From: Prorocentrum cordatum
Taxonomy: Eukaryota > Sar > Dinophyceae > Prorocentrales > Prorocentraceae
Assembly (NCBI GenBank): GCA_963575745.1
Contig: CAUYUJ010015031.1
Location: 73,234-137,233 of the forward strand
Reading direction: 5' to 3'
DNA length: 64,000 nucleotides
Made by a program: the position numbers and the translations under genes. Shown one piece after another: positions 10,284 through 22,900 of this stretch. The number at the start of each line of letters is the position of its first letter. Within the stretch, counting starts at the first letter, position 1. The notes beneath the pieces are model-generated. The model made no database searches. It was not told where the DNA came from and saw nothing but the letters and a program-made list of their open reading frames with translations.

Positions 10284-11170
10284 GTAAGTTTTTTCCCAAC
10301 ACCTTGTTCTTCCCGCAAATTGAGCCGCTCCTGTCGGTCCCGCGCGTTCACCCGCTGCAGCATTTGTCGCGGTGCCCTAGCACGGTCTTTCTGTGTGGGG
10401 CACGCGCGCGGGCGAGTCTTGGTGTCAGTCGCTTTCGAGCGACAAGCGGGTTCGCCCCCGAAATCATGTCAAAATGACAGTCTCACGCGCCGGGGAAAGC
10501 CTAAAAGGGCTTCCGTCTGCCGGATCCTCCCTCCACTTTCTCCCCCTTCCTTCTCGCATCGACGCGCTGCCCCGGCTCCCTATGACGTCCTCCGCTGGCC
10601 TGGGTGGTGCACTCAGGTCGCGGGGGGGGATAGGGGGGGGGGCTAGGGTCTTCCTTTCTCTAAACAGCTTGTGCCTCGTCGCCACTGGGATGGGGGGGTG
10701 CACCGTTCCCTCGGATGGGCACACCCCCCTTTCCGTGCTCTCCTCCTTCCTTTCCCTCCTCCCCCCCTCCGTATTCCAACGCCTTCGGCATGTCCGCCGA
10801 CGGCCTCCTTGGCGCGGTCTGCGACTGGTGTGGGCAGCGCGTTCCCTTGTGGTGGGTCTCTGTCTGGTGGCGGGCCCAACGCGGGTTGCAGTGCGAGCGC
10901 CCCGACGGTGTGCGGCAGGCCCGATGCGGTTGCCGATGGGCAAGCATGCGTGGGAGACGGTGCTGGAATCTGTGCAGGGGTCCGAGCGGGGGGCTGCAAC
11001 AGGGCCAGATCGGGGTGGTACATTGTCTGTGGGGGAGGTCCACGAACACGATTCCACGGGCGGTGCGGGGGCACGAAGAGCGCGCCGAAGACATGGCCGG
11101 ATCAGGCCGCCGCGTGGGTTGCGGTCTTGGGCGCGGAGTTGGCGCGTCCCTTGCGGACTGTATCTTTCAG

Positions 11171-12628
11171 GTATTGGCTCGTTGGGGGTGGTGTACTCAG
11201 GCATTGGCGTCAGAGGAGGGGCGCCGTGCCGCGTGCGACGCGTGCATTGATCACCTACGCAACGTCGGAGATACATGGTTGGCGCTGGGGTCGCATGGGG
11301 GTGAGCTCCGACACGGCGTCCACGCAGGCGAGATCATGAGATTCGCGTTGGCACGGTGCCGGGCGGCGGATGTAGCGCTGCCCGACGAGATCATCGTGCG
11401 CGCGTTCTCCCGCTTTGACGGGCTCCTTGGGGCGCGCGGGCAGGGCGTTTCCATCTCGTTTACTCGAGCGGAGCTCGAGGGCGAAAGGCCCGCTTTCGGT
11501 GAATGGCCGTGCGTCGAGCAGGTGCGCGCGGAGGGCGTGGTCGCCATGCTCGAGGTGTACAATCGCACTGGGGCGGACATTGCGACCGCGACGTACAAAC
11601 CAGTATGGCCAAGCGCGGGGACGGAGTCGCCGGCGGCCGCGCCTTGGATGACGAGCGCCAACCTCCGCACCGGCAGCGGGGGCCTTGTCCAGCAGACCGG
11701 AGGCACCAATGCCGACGCGAGGGCCAAGCTCCCGCGGATTACAGGGAAGACGAAGTCAGGTGACGCCGCAGCGCCGGGAGCTGGCGGCCCCACCGACTCG
11801 GGCGGCACAACGGTGGCATCGAGCGCCATGACGAGTACCGGTGCAGCACAGGAGGATGACGGCGCGGTCCATGCAGACGCGCCAGGCCACGTGCATCGGG
11901 TCCGCGCTGCAAAAATGTCTGACGACCCGCGACGGCAAAGGGAGGGAGATTTGGAAAGGGTCGCGGTAGAGCACTTGAAGGATGCACCAACGCTTCCCGC
12001 CGTCTCGACGAATGGGTCTGCCTTCGATGCGGGAGTCCGTGAATCTGTCGGAGCATTAGGATTGCCGAGGAAGCACTGCGCGCTCAAACGCCGGATGCAG
12101 GACGGGGGGAAGCCTTGCCGATGGCATGGAGATTCGGATGCAGACCTGCGCGCGCACCTGCTGCAACAGCATCGAGCGCAGCTCGAGGAGATCGCAACCT
12201 CGCTGGTTTGCGTTGCTGCTGAAGAAGAGAAGAGCGAAGAGTTGCGGTACCTTTCTGCGTACAACGAGGTCGTGGCATGGAAGGTACGTCATGGAGCTCC
12301 TCTCGCCGCACTTGCCATCGACCGGCGATGTCTCCATGCATATGCAGAAGCGCTGGGGGAGGAGTCAGTGTGTTCTCTCGTCTGCATGGTGTGTGCGCGG
12401 AAATTCCCTCACGTGGAAGGGCGCAGGGGGAATCCAATTACATGGCAGAAAGTGCCGCCGGGTTTGGATGGATTCTTCGGACTGCCTGGCTCGTTCGTCA
12501 GAAAGCACTTGTCCGTGGACAGTTATGTGGATCGGTATGGACAGGTCGGAGGTGACGTGCATCTGCGGGGCCACGCGGAGGAGTTTGAAGACCTGGCAAG
12601 CAACGGTCGCGTCGGTCGATGGGCCCGT
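11171..12628 (+). CDS. Helitron polyprotein, N-terminal part
   Basis: Continuous frame of about 486 codons. No catalytic domain is visible; a Cys/His pair pattern appears near its end (around 12085-12160, C-A-L-K-R then C-R-W-H and later H-LLQQH), possibly a zinc finger. At 12250-12560 the frame reads convincingly (RYLSAYNEVVAWKVRHGAPL; later VCARKFPHV). The reading then has to move one base forward, between about 12600 and 12628, to join the next segment. Start choice: the frame is open upstream to 10715, but the sequence before 11171 looks non-coding and an acceptor-like tatctttcag ends at 11170. Confidence 0.6.
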
Positions 12629-15600
12629 GAAGGTGTTGCGTTGCCCCGAAGACATGCGTTGCAGCGCGGGGTCCTGGCGCGAAGGGGGCGAGGTGTGCGA
12701 CCGTTGCGAGGCGCTGTTGTGCGAGGAATGCCGAACGGGTATGTCTGGCCCGAGAGGAGAGGCGGTCGTGCCCCCTGCAGCTCTCGCGAATGACATGATG
12801 ACGTTCTACTCACCGGAAGAGCTATTTTTAGGAAAAGTAACCTTGCTGGAGATGATTTGCGCGTCCGTGTGCGTGACCTCGATTGTATGTTTCACACTGG
12901 AGAAGCGGCATCGGAACGAACGGTCTTTCGACATGGAGGCGGGGAACAACGCGCGTCGGATGGCTGCTCGCGGGAACGCGACGTCCTTCCCGATGCCGTG
13001 GACGGACATGCTCGCGCAGCTGACCGCCTTGGAGGAAGGGGCGTCGAAGGCAAGGCCGCCGTCGTTGCCGCGGACAGGCGCCGAGCTGGCAGACATAGTT
13101 TCGGTGATCTTGAAGTCCGGAGGCGACGACGACACGGCAGCGAGCATGGCGAAGTTCGTGCATCAGGCGTTGGTCCGTCGGGAAGTGGTCGCGAGGCTGA
13201 TCGAGGGGGCGAAGATGCGCGGGCACCGAGCGTACCAGCACGTTTGCATGGAAGAGGTGCGAAAGAAGGCTGCGGAGCTTTCTGAAGGTGGGGCGCCGCC
13301 CGAGATCATGCGCTTGGTGCCTTTAGACGACGCGCTGGACAAGATGCAGATGCAGAAAGCAGCGACGCCAGTTCCGCGCCCGGACGGGATGCAGGAAGCG
13401 GCGGAGATCTTGGAAGCGACGAAAGGCAACGCCGTGGTTCTCGAGAAGAGCAGCTTCGATGACGGGGACATCAATGCCCAACGCGTGGAAGCCTTACGAA
13501 GTTTTGTACAGAGGGTGTCGCCAGAATGCGAGCAAGGTGGGACCAGCGAGCGCACGGGAGACAGCGAGTGCGAGTCGGAGCACGACGGCCCTCGTGTGAA
13601 GCGCCCGCGCGAAGGCGGGCGAGGAACGGAGCCCGACGTCGCACCGGCGAAGGAGAGGGAAGAGGTGAGGTTGGTGACGGAGGCGACGGAGAAGAACGAA
13701 CGAGTGGATCGGTTGTGGGTCTGTACGGGGAACACAATGATGGATCAATTCGAACCGTGGTATTTCGGTGTGGCCTTTGCGTTCATTTTCAAGTACTGCA
13801 CAGGCATGCCCGACATGCCGGCTTTCTTGAAGCGTCCGCGGTATCGGCGTTCTGAAGAGGCCCCGCGGGTGGAGCTGCCGCTGTGGGTTCGCATCATGAG
13901 TCGTCGCGTAGAGAGCCAGTTGTCGCGCGATTGGCATTTCGGGTTTGTGTCATGGAACTTGGTATTCCGTTCGGCGGTGAACCTTAGCAGGACGTGGTTT
14001 ACGTACGTATCCGCGAACCCGAAGAATGTGGACGCGCAAATCACCCCCGAGGAGATCAGCGAAGGGGCGAAGCAGATCTACCGTGCATTGGCGGGGAAAT
14101 ATCAGGACGTGAACGGTAAGAAGCAGAAAGTCATGGGGGACATGACGAAAGTGCGCTACGTCCCGGGACTCGGCAGAACTGCCCGCAAGTTGCTCGCGAA
14201 CATCGAGCACACGTCGCGGCGGCTACCAGGGACTCAGGAGACGCGACGGGTCATGCGGTTCCAAACCAACGCGCTCCGCGTGCGGTATGGTGTACCGATT
14301 TTCGTGACCTTCTCTCCCGACGAAGGGCACAATCTCATCATGGTACGGTTGTCGCGTACGCGTCGTCGTGACCCCGTCCATAATGCGGAGAGCGACGCCG
14401 GTGCGTCACGGGCAGCGGGTAGTCGGGAGTGGCCGCAGGTCGCTCCAGGAACGGATGACGTGCGCCTGGAATTACCGCTGGCGGCGATAATGTCGCAATT
14501 GCCTACGTGGGAGGAGCGCAGAAAGATACTCGCTCGGGATCCGATGGCGAGTGTGGAAGGCTTCCGTGTGATTGTGGACGCGACGATGCGGCATCTTTTC
14601 GGAATGCGCACGTGTCCGCACTGTCCGAGATGCAACCATTGTGAGCGAATGTCGCCGTGCCAGGATTTGTTCGGAAGCAATGCTGCGCCGGAAGGTGGGG
14701 TGTTCGGCAGGGTGGACGCGTGCTATGTCTCTATCGAAGCGCAAAAGTCGACGGGCGCGCTCCATGCGCACTGTCAGGTGTTCGTACAATGTCTGCACCA
14801 GCACACGCCGCTGGACAAGATATTCGAACGCGTCCGGGACAATGTGGACGGATGGGGGCGATCGTTTGTACAAGAGTCGTTGGAGTATAAGCGACGGGTT
14901 TGCCGACAGGAGTACTCAGCGCGCGTCGCCCCAGACGGTCTGAAGAAAAATCTGGAAGGAGCGGAGGCCGCGTGGCCGGAGTACAAAGCAGAGTGTGGGC
15001 TGGCGTGCCGCCCGACGTATCAGACGCGCAGGGCGGGACAGGGAGTGACGCAGCGGGAAGAGACGGAGGAAGCGCGCGCGTGGGAGAGGAGGTACCTCGA
15101 CGGGGATGTGCAGTACCTCCAAGAGCGGAAGCAGCACCACGTGCACCTGGAGAACCCGGAGACGGGGGAGAGGGTGCCCTTGCCAGCGTGTCGTCGAAAG
15201 GACAACCCTAAGCTCTGCAAGGCCGATTTCCCACGAACGACGCAGCTAATCGACCATCCGGTTGTGATCTGCCCAGGGCTGGCGACGCAGCTGGATACGC
15301 CGAAGGCAGGCAGGCGGAACCGCGTCGGGAGTTTGCATGGGCCCATGAACCATGAGAGTCTGAATGGGACACATCCATGCATGCTTGCCGCGCAACGGTT
15401 CAATTCGGACGTGCAGCTGCCGTGCAGGTTGTCGATCACAAGCGAGAGTTGCACGTGCGGCAAAGGGCGTGCGGAGAAGCAGAACGACGCCGCCATCGTC
15501 AAGGTGGTCCAGATGGCTCAGGACGCCCAGGCAGGGTATGCGTGTGATTACTGCACGAAGCGGCAGCCCCTGGCCTTCCATGAAGTCCGCGAGTGCTCCA

Positions 15601-18590
15601 GAGGGATCGAGAAGCTCAGCCGACAGCTGCGCGGGGAGAATGCGAACTACGTCGGCAAGCGGATGACGACGCGCATCATGAGCGACGCCTACGGGAAGGG
15701 CATCGTTCGTGGGCAGGTGGAGTGTGCGAATCTTCGAGCGTATGCCATGGATAACGATGTGACGTCGGCAGAGTCAATCAAGACCTGTGAGACGACCAGT
15801 TTCTACGGACGCGAGTACGTCGAGACGGTTGAGAGGCTGTCGGACGGCACAACAGGAGGGCGCAAAGCACAGTTCGCGGAGGTGGATATGCGAAACCCGA
15901 GGTTCCGGAAAGTCACTATCAGGGATGTGGCCATGTTGTACGGACTTCGCCCGAAGCGTGACGGCTTGTGGCACTTGTCGCCGTGCGAGTTCGCGACGTA
16001 TTGGAGGCCTGTGCTCGTGGCGTACCCCGCCAGTATAAGGGGCGCCAGAGCCGATCGGGACAGGCACCGCGCGTTCTTGACAGCAGAAGGGGAGCAGAAA
16101 GTGAAGGAATGGGGTCGGAGGCAGGAGCAGGCGGAAGAGCTAGTGCCTGGGGTGGATTACATGGTGAAGGGCGACGCAGGGAAAGATTGGGTTGCCTTTC
16201 CAGACACTGACGGATGCCGCCATCTGCGGCACACGTGGGTTCTTGTCAGGAACAAGAGGCCGTTGGCGCCGACCTTTTTCGGGGCTCCCGTGCCTCGCAG
16301 CCGAAACGGAGAAGCCGAACGATCCGCGCGGATAGTCATGTCCTATTTCCACCCGTGGACGCTGCGACAGTCAGAGGCAGACGATCACGTGGCGTTCGCA
16401 GGCGGACTGCGGCGGGCCTCGAAAACGTGGGAGGGCGCCATGGTGTCGTGGCTAGACGGCGGAGTGCAGTCGGAAGAGGCTGCGCGTTACGTGGGCAATT
16501 TCCTCAGCGTGTACCGCGTGCGCCCGAGGGATGCGGAGCAGGAGGACGCGCGGAGTGATGAGGACGTGAGCGACCAGGAACTGGAGGTGGGCTTTGACCA
16601 GTTGGACGAGGCTCTGAAGTCACGCGTCGGTGGTCGGAAGCGGGACGACGGAGACGGTGACAGCAGTAGTGGAGAAGAAGACGGTGGCGCGGAGGGTGGT
16701 CTGGGTGGATCTTCCCATTACCAGAACTCGAAAGCAGGCATGGCCGTGGCCCAGGAAGTGTGGGGCCAGCGCCCGAGTGAAAAGTCGCTCGGGGAAGTCC
16801 GGAACGCGTGGCCGACAGCGGTCAGCTGTGATCTGGAAGCCGTGCAAGCCGCAGCAAGGGCGTCGCGAAACAAGGAAAATTCAATGGCCGACAGAGTGGC
16901 GGCGGAGGAAAGAAGTGGGAAGGTGGAGGCGCAGGGAGGGGCGACTTCTGGCCAGGTGGTGGAGTGGCTCAGGGAGCTGGAGTTCAGGACTGACAAAGGC
17001 ACAGGCCGGCGCGTCGTCAACGCGAAGCAGTTCGAAATGGTCAAGCAGGTAGCAGAAAGGGTGATGCAAGAGCTGGACGGGGAGGCGCGTGGGGGCGCGG
17101 GCATGGGTGACCCGCTGCGTTGGTGCATGCACGGAGGGCCCGGCACAGGGAAATCACACGTGCTGCGCCTTCTGCGGAAAGAGCTGTTCGAAGACATCAT
17201 GAAGTGGACGATTGGCGTCCATTTTCAAATCACGGCCTTCCAGGCAGTCATGGCGCAGCTGCTCGGTGGAGACACCATACATCACGCCTGCGGAATTCCC
17301 GCCGTCAAACGTGGCGACGAGAAGGGGGAAGATGTGAAACTTCAGTACGATACAGCGAAGCGAGTTCTGCAGTGGAGGTGGTTGTTCGTCGACGAGATCA
17401 GCATGGTCAGCGCCCGGCTGCTCGCCGAAGTAGACCAGAAGCTTCGCAGCGTCATTCGGGACGTCGGCACCCAGAAGTGCGGGGAAGACGGAGTGCCGCG
17501 GCCCTTCGGCGGCTTGAACGTCGTGCTGAGCGGAGATTTTTGGCAGCTGGCGCCTCCGGACGGGGGGTTCCTTGCAGACGTGCCAACGGAGCGCATCGCG
17601 GAGGCTCGGAGGTATACCTCGCTCCCGCCAGTGCTACACGGGCAAGCTCTCCTGTGGGGGGGTGGTCAGGAGGGCGTGCAGGGGTTGACGGAGCTAGTGG
17701 AGTGCGAGCGTTGCGACGATGCCTGGCTGAAATCCGTGCAAGAGGAGTTCCGCAAAGGAGACCTCACGGAAGACACACATTCCTTCTTGCACGGGCGTGA
17801 TACTTGCGTGCCAGGAAGTTGGCTACACGGTCAGGTTGAGTGTGGGAACACGAGATGTCAGGCCTTGGGTGACGGCGCAGGGGCGTCGCAGAAGGACGCT
17901 GTCGGAGCACGCCGTCAGCGCGCAGTGACCCCGAAGGACATCCGCAGGCAGGAATGTGCACAGTGCAGGCATGAGCGCGAACGGCGCCGGCTCGTCATCG
18001 CTGGTCCGGATGATCCGCGCATGCACACGGCGAACTTTCGGTGCGCCCCCGGAGTGTTCCCGAATAGCGACGTCAAGTATGAGGTGAACAAGCTCCGAGC
18101 GTCGCAATACGCCCGACTGCACGAGAAGCCGATGGTGCACATCCCTGCGCGCGACACTCCGACGCCGGATGCGCTGCGAGAGCGGCCAGATCTGCCACAC
18201 CAAAAGATGGCCTGGCTGCAGCGCCACGACAAGGAGAGCGGGGACCTGCGTGGGTTTTTGCCACTCGCGGAGGGAATGCCCGTGGCCCTCACCGATCATA
18301 TCGATCGTAGCGAGGACAAGTACCTGCTCCGCGGACGCGTGGGGACCGTGCACTCATGGGTGTGTAATGGCGAGGAAGGAGCGGGTCGCGTCTCCCGGGG
18401 AGGGGAGACCATTTTGCAGAAGACGCCGAAAGTGATATTTGTCCTTTTCGACGAGGGTCGCGATGATGCAGGTAACGTAATCCCATGCAAGTGGACGATA
18501 GAGGGACTGAAGACGCCGGGCCTGCACCCAGTGAGCCCGCAGAGGAAAGATTGGTTCGTGCCGTACGAAGCGGCGGCAGTTTCCCTTGGC
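12600..18590 (+). CDS. Helitron polyprotein, Rep/HUH region and Pif1-type helicase core
   Basis: About 2,000 codons without a stop. In order: a Cys-rich segment (CDRCEALLCEECR, about 12690-12730) with LANDMM, like the cysteine-rich domain preceding many Helitron N domains; the Helitron_like_N region (VPIFVTFSPDEGHNLI, about 14294); a HUH-type nuclease motif written L-H-A-H-C at 14760-14774; NLRAYAMDNDVTSAE at 15729-15774, where the catalytic-Tyr motif of Helitrons is expected. The helicase follows: Walker A GGPGTGKS at 17133-17156, Walker B LFVDEIS near 17383-17402, motif III GDFWQLAP at 17532-17555, and VFPNSDVKYEVNKLR near 18053. Only one Tyr is seen in the presumed Y2 motif, so nuclease competence is uncertain. 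The tail of this frame past 18590 is out of register with the helicase. Confidence 0.85.
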
Positions 18591-19974
18591 ACCTGCGTTT
18601 GGAGTGACCGCCCACTCAGCACAGGGCCAGACCTTCAAGCAAGGTGTCATCGTGGATCTGAGGATTGGCGGGGGCACGTCGCCGTTGTCGAGCTATGTTG
18701 CTCTGACGCGCGTGCGTCGCCGCGAGGACATGCTGATATTTCGGCCTTTCGACCGCGCGCCGTACACTCAGAAGGAGCGGAAGGGGCCCGGATTACTCTT
18801 ACAGTCGTTGCGGGGGGATCCCATGGATTGGGATGCAATCGAGAAGGAGTTCATGCCTGCAGGGAAGTGCGCGCTGCGCGCGTCGGTGAAGTACAAGAAC
18901 CAGTATGCGATCGGGCAGTGGAGCCGGGAAGACGGTCTCCGCGTGTGCTCACTGTGCTTGGAAGGCAAAAAGAGCATTGGCACGCCGTGGCAGTGTATGG
19001 AGTGTTATCTGCGGAAGGGTCAGGATGCTTTCCACACGTCCCAGCACCACTGCTCGAAGCTGACGTCACGGCGTTGCGTGGACTGTCCTGAGAGGCGGAA
19101 GTGTTGCGCATGCGAGGTGCGGAAGTACGAGGATGCGTTCGTGGATCTGCAGTGGGTGAAGGCAGGGAACGCCCGATGTAAAGGAGGAGTGTGCCTCGAG
19201 TGCGAGGAGCCCAAGAGACACCTGAAGTGTTCGCGCTGCGGCCAGGAACAGTTGCGTGTCGAATTTTCTAAAGCGGAGCAGTGCCAGGACGAACCGACAT
19301 GCAAGTCGTGTAAGAAGTCGCAGAGAAAGGAGGAGAAGGCGCGCGCCGAAGAAGCGAAGCGAGTGGTATGCTCAGAATGTGGAGAGGCGAAGAGGAAGGC
19401 GGAATTCTCCTCTCACATGTTGGTCAACGCGTCGGAAGCGTCGATTGCGTGTACCACGTGCGTGGACGCTGCAACCGCCCGACGGAATATGGCGGCGAGC
19501 GAAGACGTGAAGACATGTGTTGGGTGCGGGGTGGCGCAACGGCGCGATTTCTTTTCACCGAAGATGTGGGATGGAGTGGCCGCGAGTGACCGGAAGTGCA
19601 AGCGCTGCGTCGACGCTGGAGCTGCGCAGAGGGACACGGCTGCGAGGAAGGACGAGAGAGCCTGCGTTGCGTGCGGGGTGGCGCAGCGGCGTGAATGCTT
19701 TTCGCAGTGGATGTGGGAGGGCGTGGCAGAGCGCCACCGCAAGTGCAAGCGCTGCATCGATGGCGCGAAGCGGCAGCGCGGAAAGTGGAAATGCGTGGAA
19801 TGCAAGGGCGCTTTCGAGAGGGAGCACTACAGCACCTGGTTGGCTGGGCGAACGACGCAGAAGGCGGATGGAAAGCAGAGGTGCAACGGCTGCTGTGCTG
19901 GCCAAGAGCGCAAACGGAAGGAAGTCGCTGAGAGGAGCCTCGCGTCGGTGACGAAAATACGGAAAGCTGGATAG
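18571..19974 (+). CDS. Helitron polyprotein, helicase end plus Stc1-like zinc-repeat array
   Basis: The frame resumes the Pif1 helicase with FPLAPAFGVTAHSAQGQTF and the C-terminal SSYVALTRVRRREDML motif (about 18690-18735). After a linker, 19102-19905 encodes about six tandem zinc-type modules, each C-x2-C followed by an (E/D/C)-F-S-like hydrophobic core and a second C-x2-C. The clearest are CVGCGVAQRRDFFSPKMW with CKRC and CVACGVAQRRECFSQWMW with CKRC. The spacing and the FS-core resemble the Stc1 domain, known from the fission yeast protein that links RNAi to chromatin modification. Helitron helicases normally end soon after the helicase motifs, so this array is unusual. The ORF ends at a TAG just before the satellite. 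Confidence 0.75.
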   Translation, partial: RRQFPLAPAFGVTAHSAQGQTFKQGVIVDLRIGGGTSPLSSYVALTRVRRREDMLIFRPFDRAPYTQKERKGPGLLLQSLRGDPMDWDAIEKEFMPAGKCALRASVKYKNQYAIGQWSREDGLRVCSLCLEGKKSIGTPWQCMECYLRKGQDAFHTSQHHCSKLTSRRCVDCPERRKCCACEVRKYEDAFVDLQWVKAGNARCKGGVCLECEEPKRHLKCSRCGQEQLRVEFSKAEQCQDEPTCKSCKKSQRKEEKARAEEAKRVVCSECGEAKRKAEFSSHMLVNASEASIACTTCVDAATARRNMAASEDVKTCVGCGVAQRRDFFSPKMWDGVAASDRKCKRCVDAGAAQRDTAARKDERACVACGVAQRRECFSQWMWEGVAERHRKCKRCIDGAKRQRGKWKCVECKGAFEREHYSTWLAGRTTQKADGKQRCNGCCAGQERKRKEVAERSLASVTKIRKAG

Positions 19975-19989
19975 CTGTCGCCAAAGCCG

Positions 19990-22900
19990 AAAAGAGCAAA
20001 GCTTGGAGGGGGGGCCTTGGTCGTTGTTGGGCGAGAGTCCGTGGTGTGCAGGGCCCCGAGAAGCGTGCGTCTGAAGGTCCGTGGGAGGGGGGTGCCGGGG
20101 CGTGGAGGGGGGCATAGAGGGAGGGACGTGGGTCGTTTGTTGGAGAGAAATCGTGGTGTCGTTGGTGCGCGAGGAATCGTGGGTTGGGGGGTCCCAAGAA
20201 AAGAGGCTCCGGGGAGTGCGGGGGTCGGGGTCAGGTGGGGGGCGGGGAAAGGGGCGTTGGGCGTTCTGGGGCGAGGAAGCGTGGGGTGGGGGGTCTCAAG
20301 AAGAGAGGCTACCAGGGGTGATGGGGGTCGCGGCGAGGTGGGGGGCGGGGAGGGGGGAGTTGGTAGGTTTTGGGCTCGGAAGGCTACCTGAGTTGTGGGT
20401 GTCGGGGTCAAGGGGGGGGCGAGGAGGGGGGGGGCGGTTTTGGCGGAGGAGTCGTGGGTGGGAGGTCCCAAGAACAGAGTGTAGCTGGGATGGGGGTGTG
20501 GGGGCCAGGTGGGAGGTGGGGAGGGGGGCGTTGGTCGTGTGTCGGCGGAGAACCTTGGGATCGGGGGTATCATGAACAGAGCATATCGGGGGTGGTGGGG
20601 GTCGGGGCCAGGTTGTGGGGGGAATCGTGGGGTGGAGGGTCGCGAGAACAGAGGTTACCTGGGGTGAGGGGGTCCGGGCCAGGTGGGGGGCGGGGAGCGG
20701 GGCGTTGGTTGTTTTTGGGGAAAGGAATCGTGCGGTGGGCGTTCCAAAGAACAGGACTACCTGGGGTGGGGGTGTCGGGGCCAGGTGGGGGGCGGGAAAG
20801 GGCGCGTCGGTCGTTGTTGGACGAGGAATCGTGGGGTGTGGTGTCCCAAGAACAGAGGCAACCTGGGGTGGGGGTGTCGAGGCCAGGTGGGGGGCGGTGA
20901 GGGGGGCGTTGGGTGTTTGGGGAGAGGAATCGTGGGGTGGGGGGTCCCAAGAACAGAGGCAATCTGGGGTGGGGATGTCGGGGCCAGGTGGGGGGCGGGG
21001 AGGGGGGCGTTGGACGTTTTTGGGAGAGGAATCGTGGGGTGGGGGTCCCAAGAACAGAGGCAATCTGGGGTGGGGATGTCGGGGCCAGGTGGGGGGCGGG
21101 GAGGGGGGCGTTGGGCGTTTGTGGGAGAGGAATCGTGGGGTGGGGGGTCCCAAGAACAGAGGCAATCTGGGGTGGGGATGTCGGGCCAGGTGGGGGGCGG
21201 GGAGAGGAGCCTTGGACGTTTTTGGGAGAGGAATCGTGGAGTGGGGGGGTCCCAAGAACCAGAGCAATCTGGGGTGGGGATGTCGGGGCCAGGTGGGGGG
21301 CGGGGAGAAGGGCGTTGGACGTTTTTGAAAGAGGAATCGTCGGGTGGGGAGTCCCAAGAACATAGGCAATCTGGGGTGGGGATGTCGGGGCCAGGTGGGG
21401 NNNNNNNNNNNNNNNNNNNNNNNNNNNNNNNNNNNNNNNNNNNNNNNNNNNNNNNNNNNNNNNNNNNNNNNNNNNNNNNNNNNNNNNNNNNNNNNNNNNN
21501 GTGTCTCAAGAACAGAGCCCAGAGGCCTGGGGGCGTCGGTGCCAAGTGGGGGCGAGGTGGCGGCCAGGGAGTGGGGGGGCGGGGGGTATGGGTCGATTTC
21601 GGGCGAGAATTCGCGGGGTCGGGTGTCTCAAGAACAGAGCCCAGAGGCTTGGGGGTGTCGGGGCCAGGTGGGGGCCAGGTGGCGGCCAGGGGGTGGGGAG
21701 GTGGGGGGTATGGGTCGATGTCGGGCGAGAAATCGTGGTGTCGGGGATCTCAAGAACAGAGCCCAGAGGCCTGGGGTGTCGGGGCCAGGTGGGTTGGGCG
21801 AGGTGGCGGCCAGGGGGTGGGGGGGTGGGGGGTGTGGTTCGATTTCGGGCGCGAAATCGCGGGGTCGGTGTCTCAAGAACAGAGCCCAGAGGCCTGGGGG
21901 CGTCGGTGCCAAGTGGGGGCGAGGTGGCGGCCAGGGAGTGGGGGGGCGGGGGGTATGGGTCGATTTCGGGCGAGAATTCGCGGGGTCGGGTGTCTCAAGA
22001 ACAGAGCCCAGAGGCTTGGGGGTGTCGGGGCCAGGTGGGGGCCAGGTGGCGGCCAGGGGGTGGGGAGGTGGGGGGTATGGGTCGATGTCGGGCGAGAAAT
22101 CGTGGTGTCGGGGATCTCAAGAACAGAGCCCAGAGGCCTGGGGTGTCGGGGCCAGGTGGGCGAGTTAGCGGCCAGGGGGTGTTGGGAGGGTTGTGTCGAT
22201 CGCGATGGGTCGACTTGCGGGCGATGAAATCGTAAGGGTGTCGGGGGTCTCAAGGAACAGAGCCCAGATGGCCTGGGGGTCGTCGACCGGGGCAGGTGGG
22301 GGCGAGGAGGTGGCGGCCAGGGGGTGGGGCGTGGGTGTTGGGTATGGTTCGGATTAGGATGTCGCGGAAATCGCGGGGTCGGGCGGTCATCAGAACAGAG
22401 CAGAGGCATGGGGTGTCGATGCCAGGGAGGGGCGCGGTGGCTGCCAGGGGGCGGGAGTGGGGTGGGGGGATGGTCGAATTTGGGGGCGAGAAATCGAGGT
22501 AGGGGGGTCTCAACGACAGAGCCCAGGGGCCTGGAGGGTTGTCGATGCCAGGTTGGGGGCGGGTGGCGGCCAGCAGGGATGGTGGGGTGTGTGGTGGGTA
22601 TGGGTCGATTTTCCGGGCGAGAAATGTTAGGGTCGGGTCTTCAAGAACAGAGCCCAGAGGCCTGGGGGTGTCGGGGCCAGGTGGGGGCGAGGTGGCGGCC
22701 AGGGGGTGGGGGGGTGGGGGGTGTGGGTCGATTTCGGGCGAGAAATCGTGGGGTCGGGGGTCTCAAGAACAGAGCCCAGAGGCCTGGGGGTGTCGGGGCC
22801 AGGTGGGGGCGAGGTGGCGGCCAGGGGGTGGGGGGGTGGGGGGTATGGGTCGAGCTCGGGCGAGAAATCGTGGGGTCGGAGGTCTCAAGAACAGAGCCCA

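Larger units (their letters stand above)
10007..19974 (+). mobile_element. Giant Helitron-like rolling-circle transposon, frameshifted
   Basis: A single plus-strand gene spans about 9 kb. It encodes a Helitron N-terminal/Rep region, then a Pif1-type SF1 helicase, then a Cys-rich tail. Two frameshifts (about 12600-12628 and 18571-18590) break the reading, so this copy is probably inactive unless they are assembly errors. Exact termini (5' TC, 3' hairpin plus CTRR) were not found. A 5 kb satellite starts within 20 bases or so of the stop codon. The element has no flanking direct repeat I can see, as expected for Helitrons. Confidence 0.85.

Noticed and set aside
10464-12264. Minus-strand ORFs opposite the Helitron N-terminus (270 and 337 codons)
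   Set aside because: They are shadows of GC-rich plus-strand coding sequence and contain no recognisable motif.
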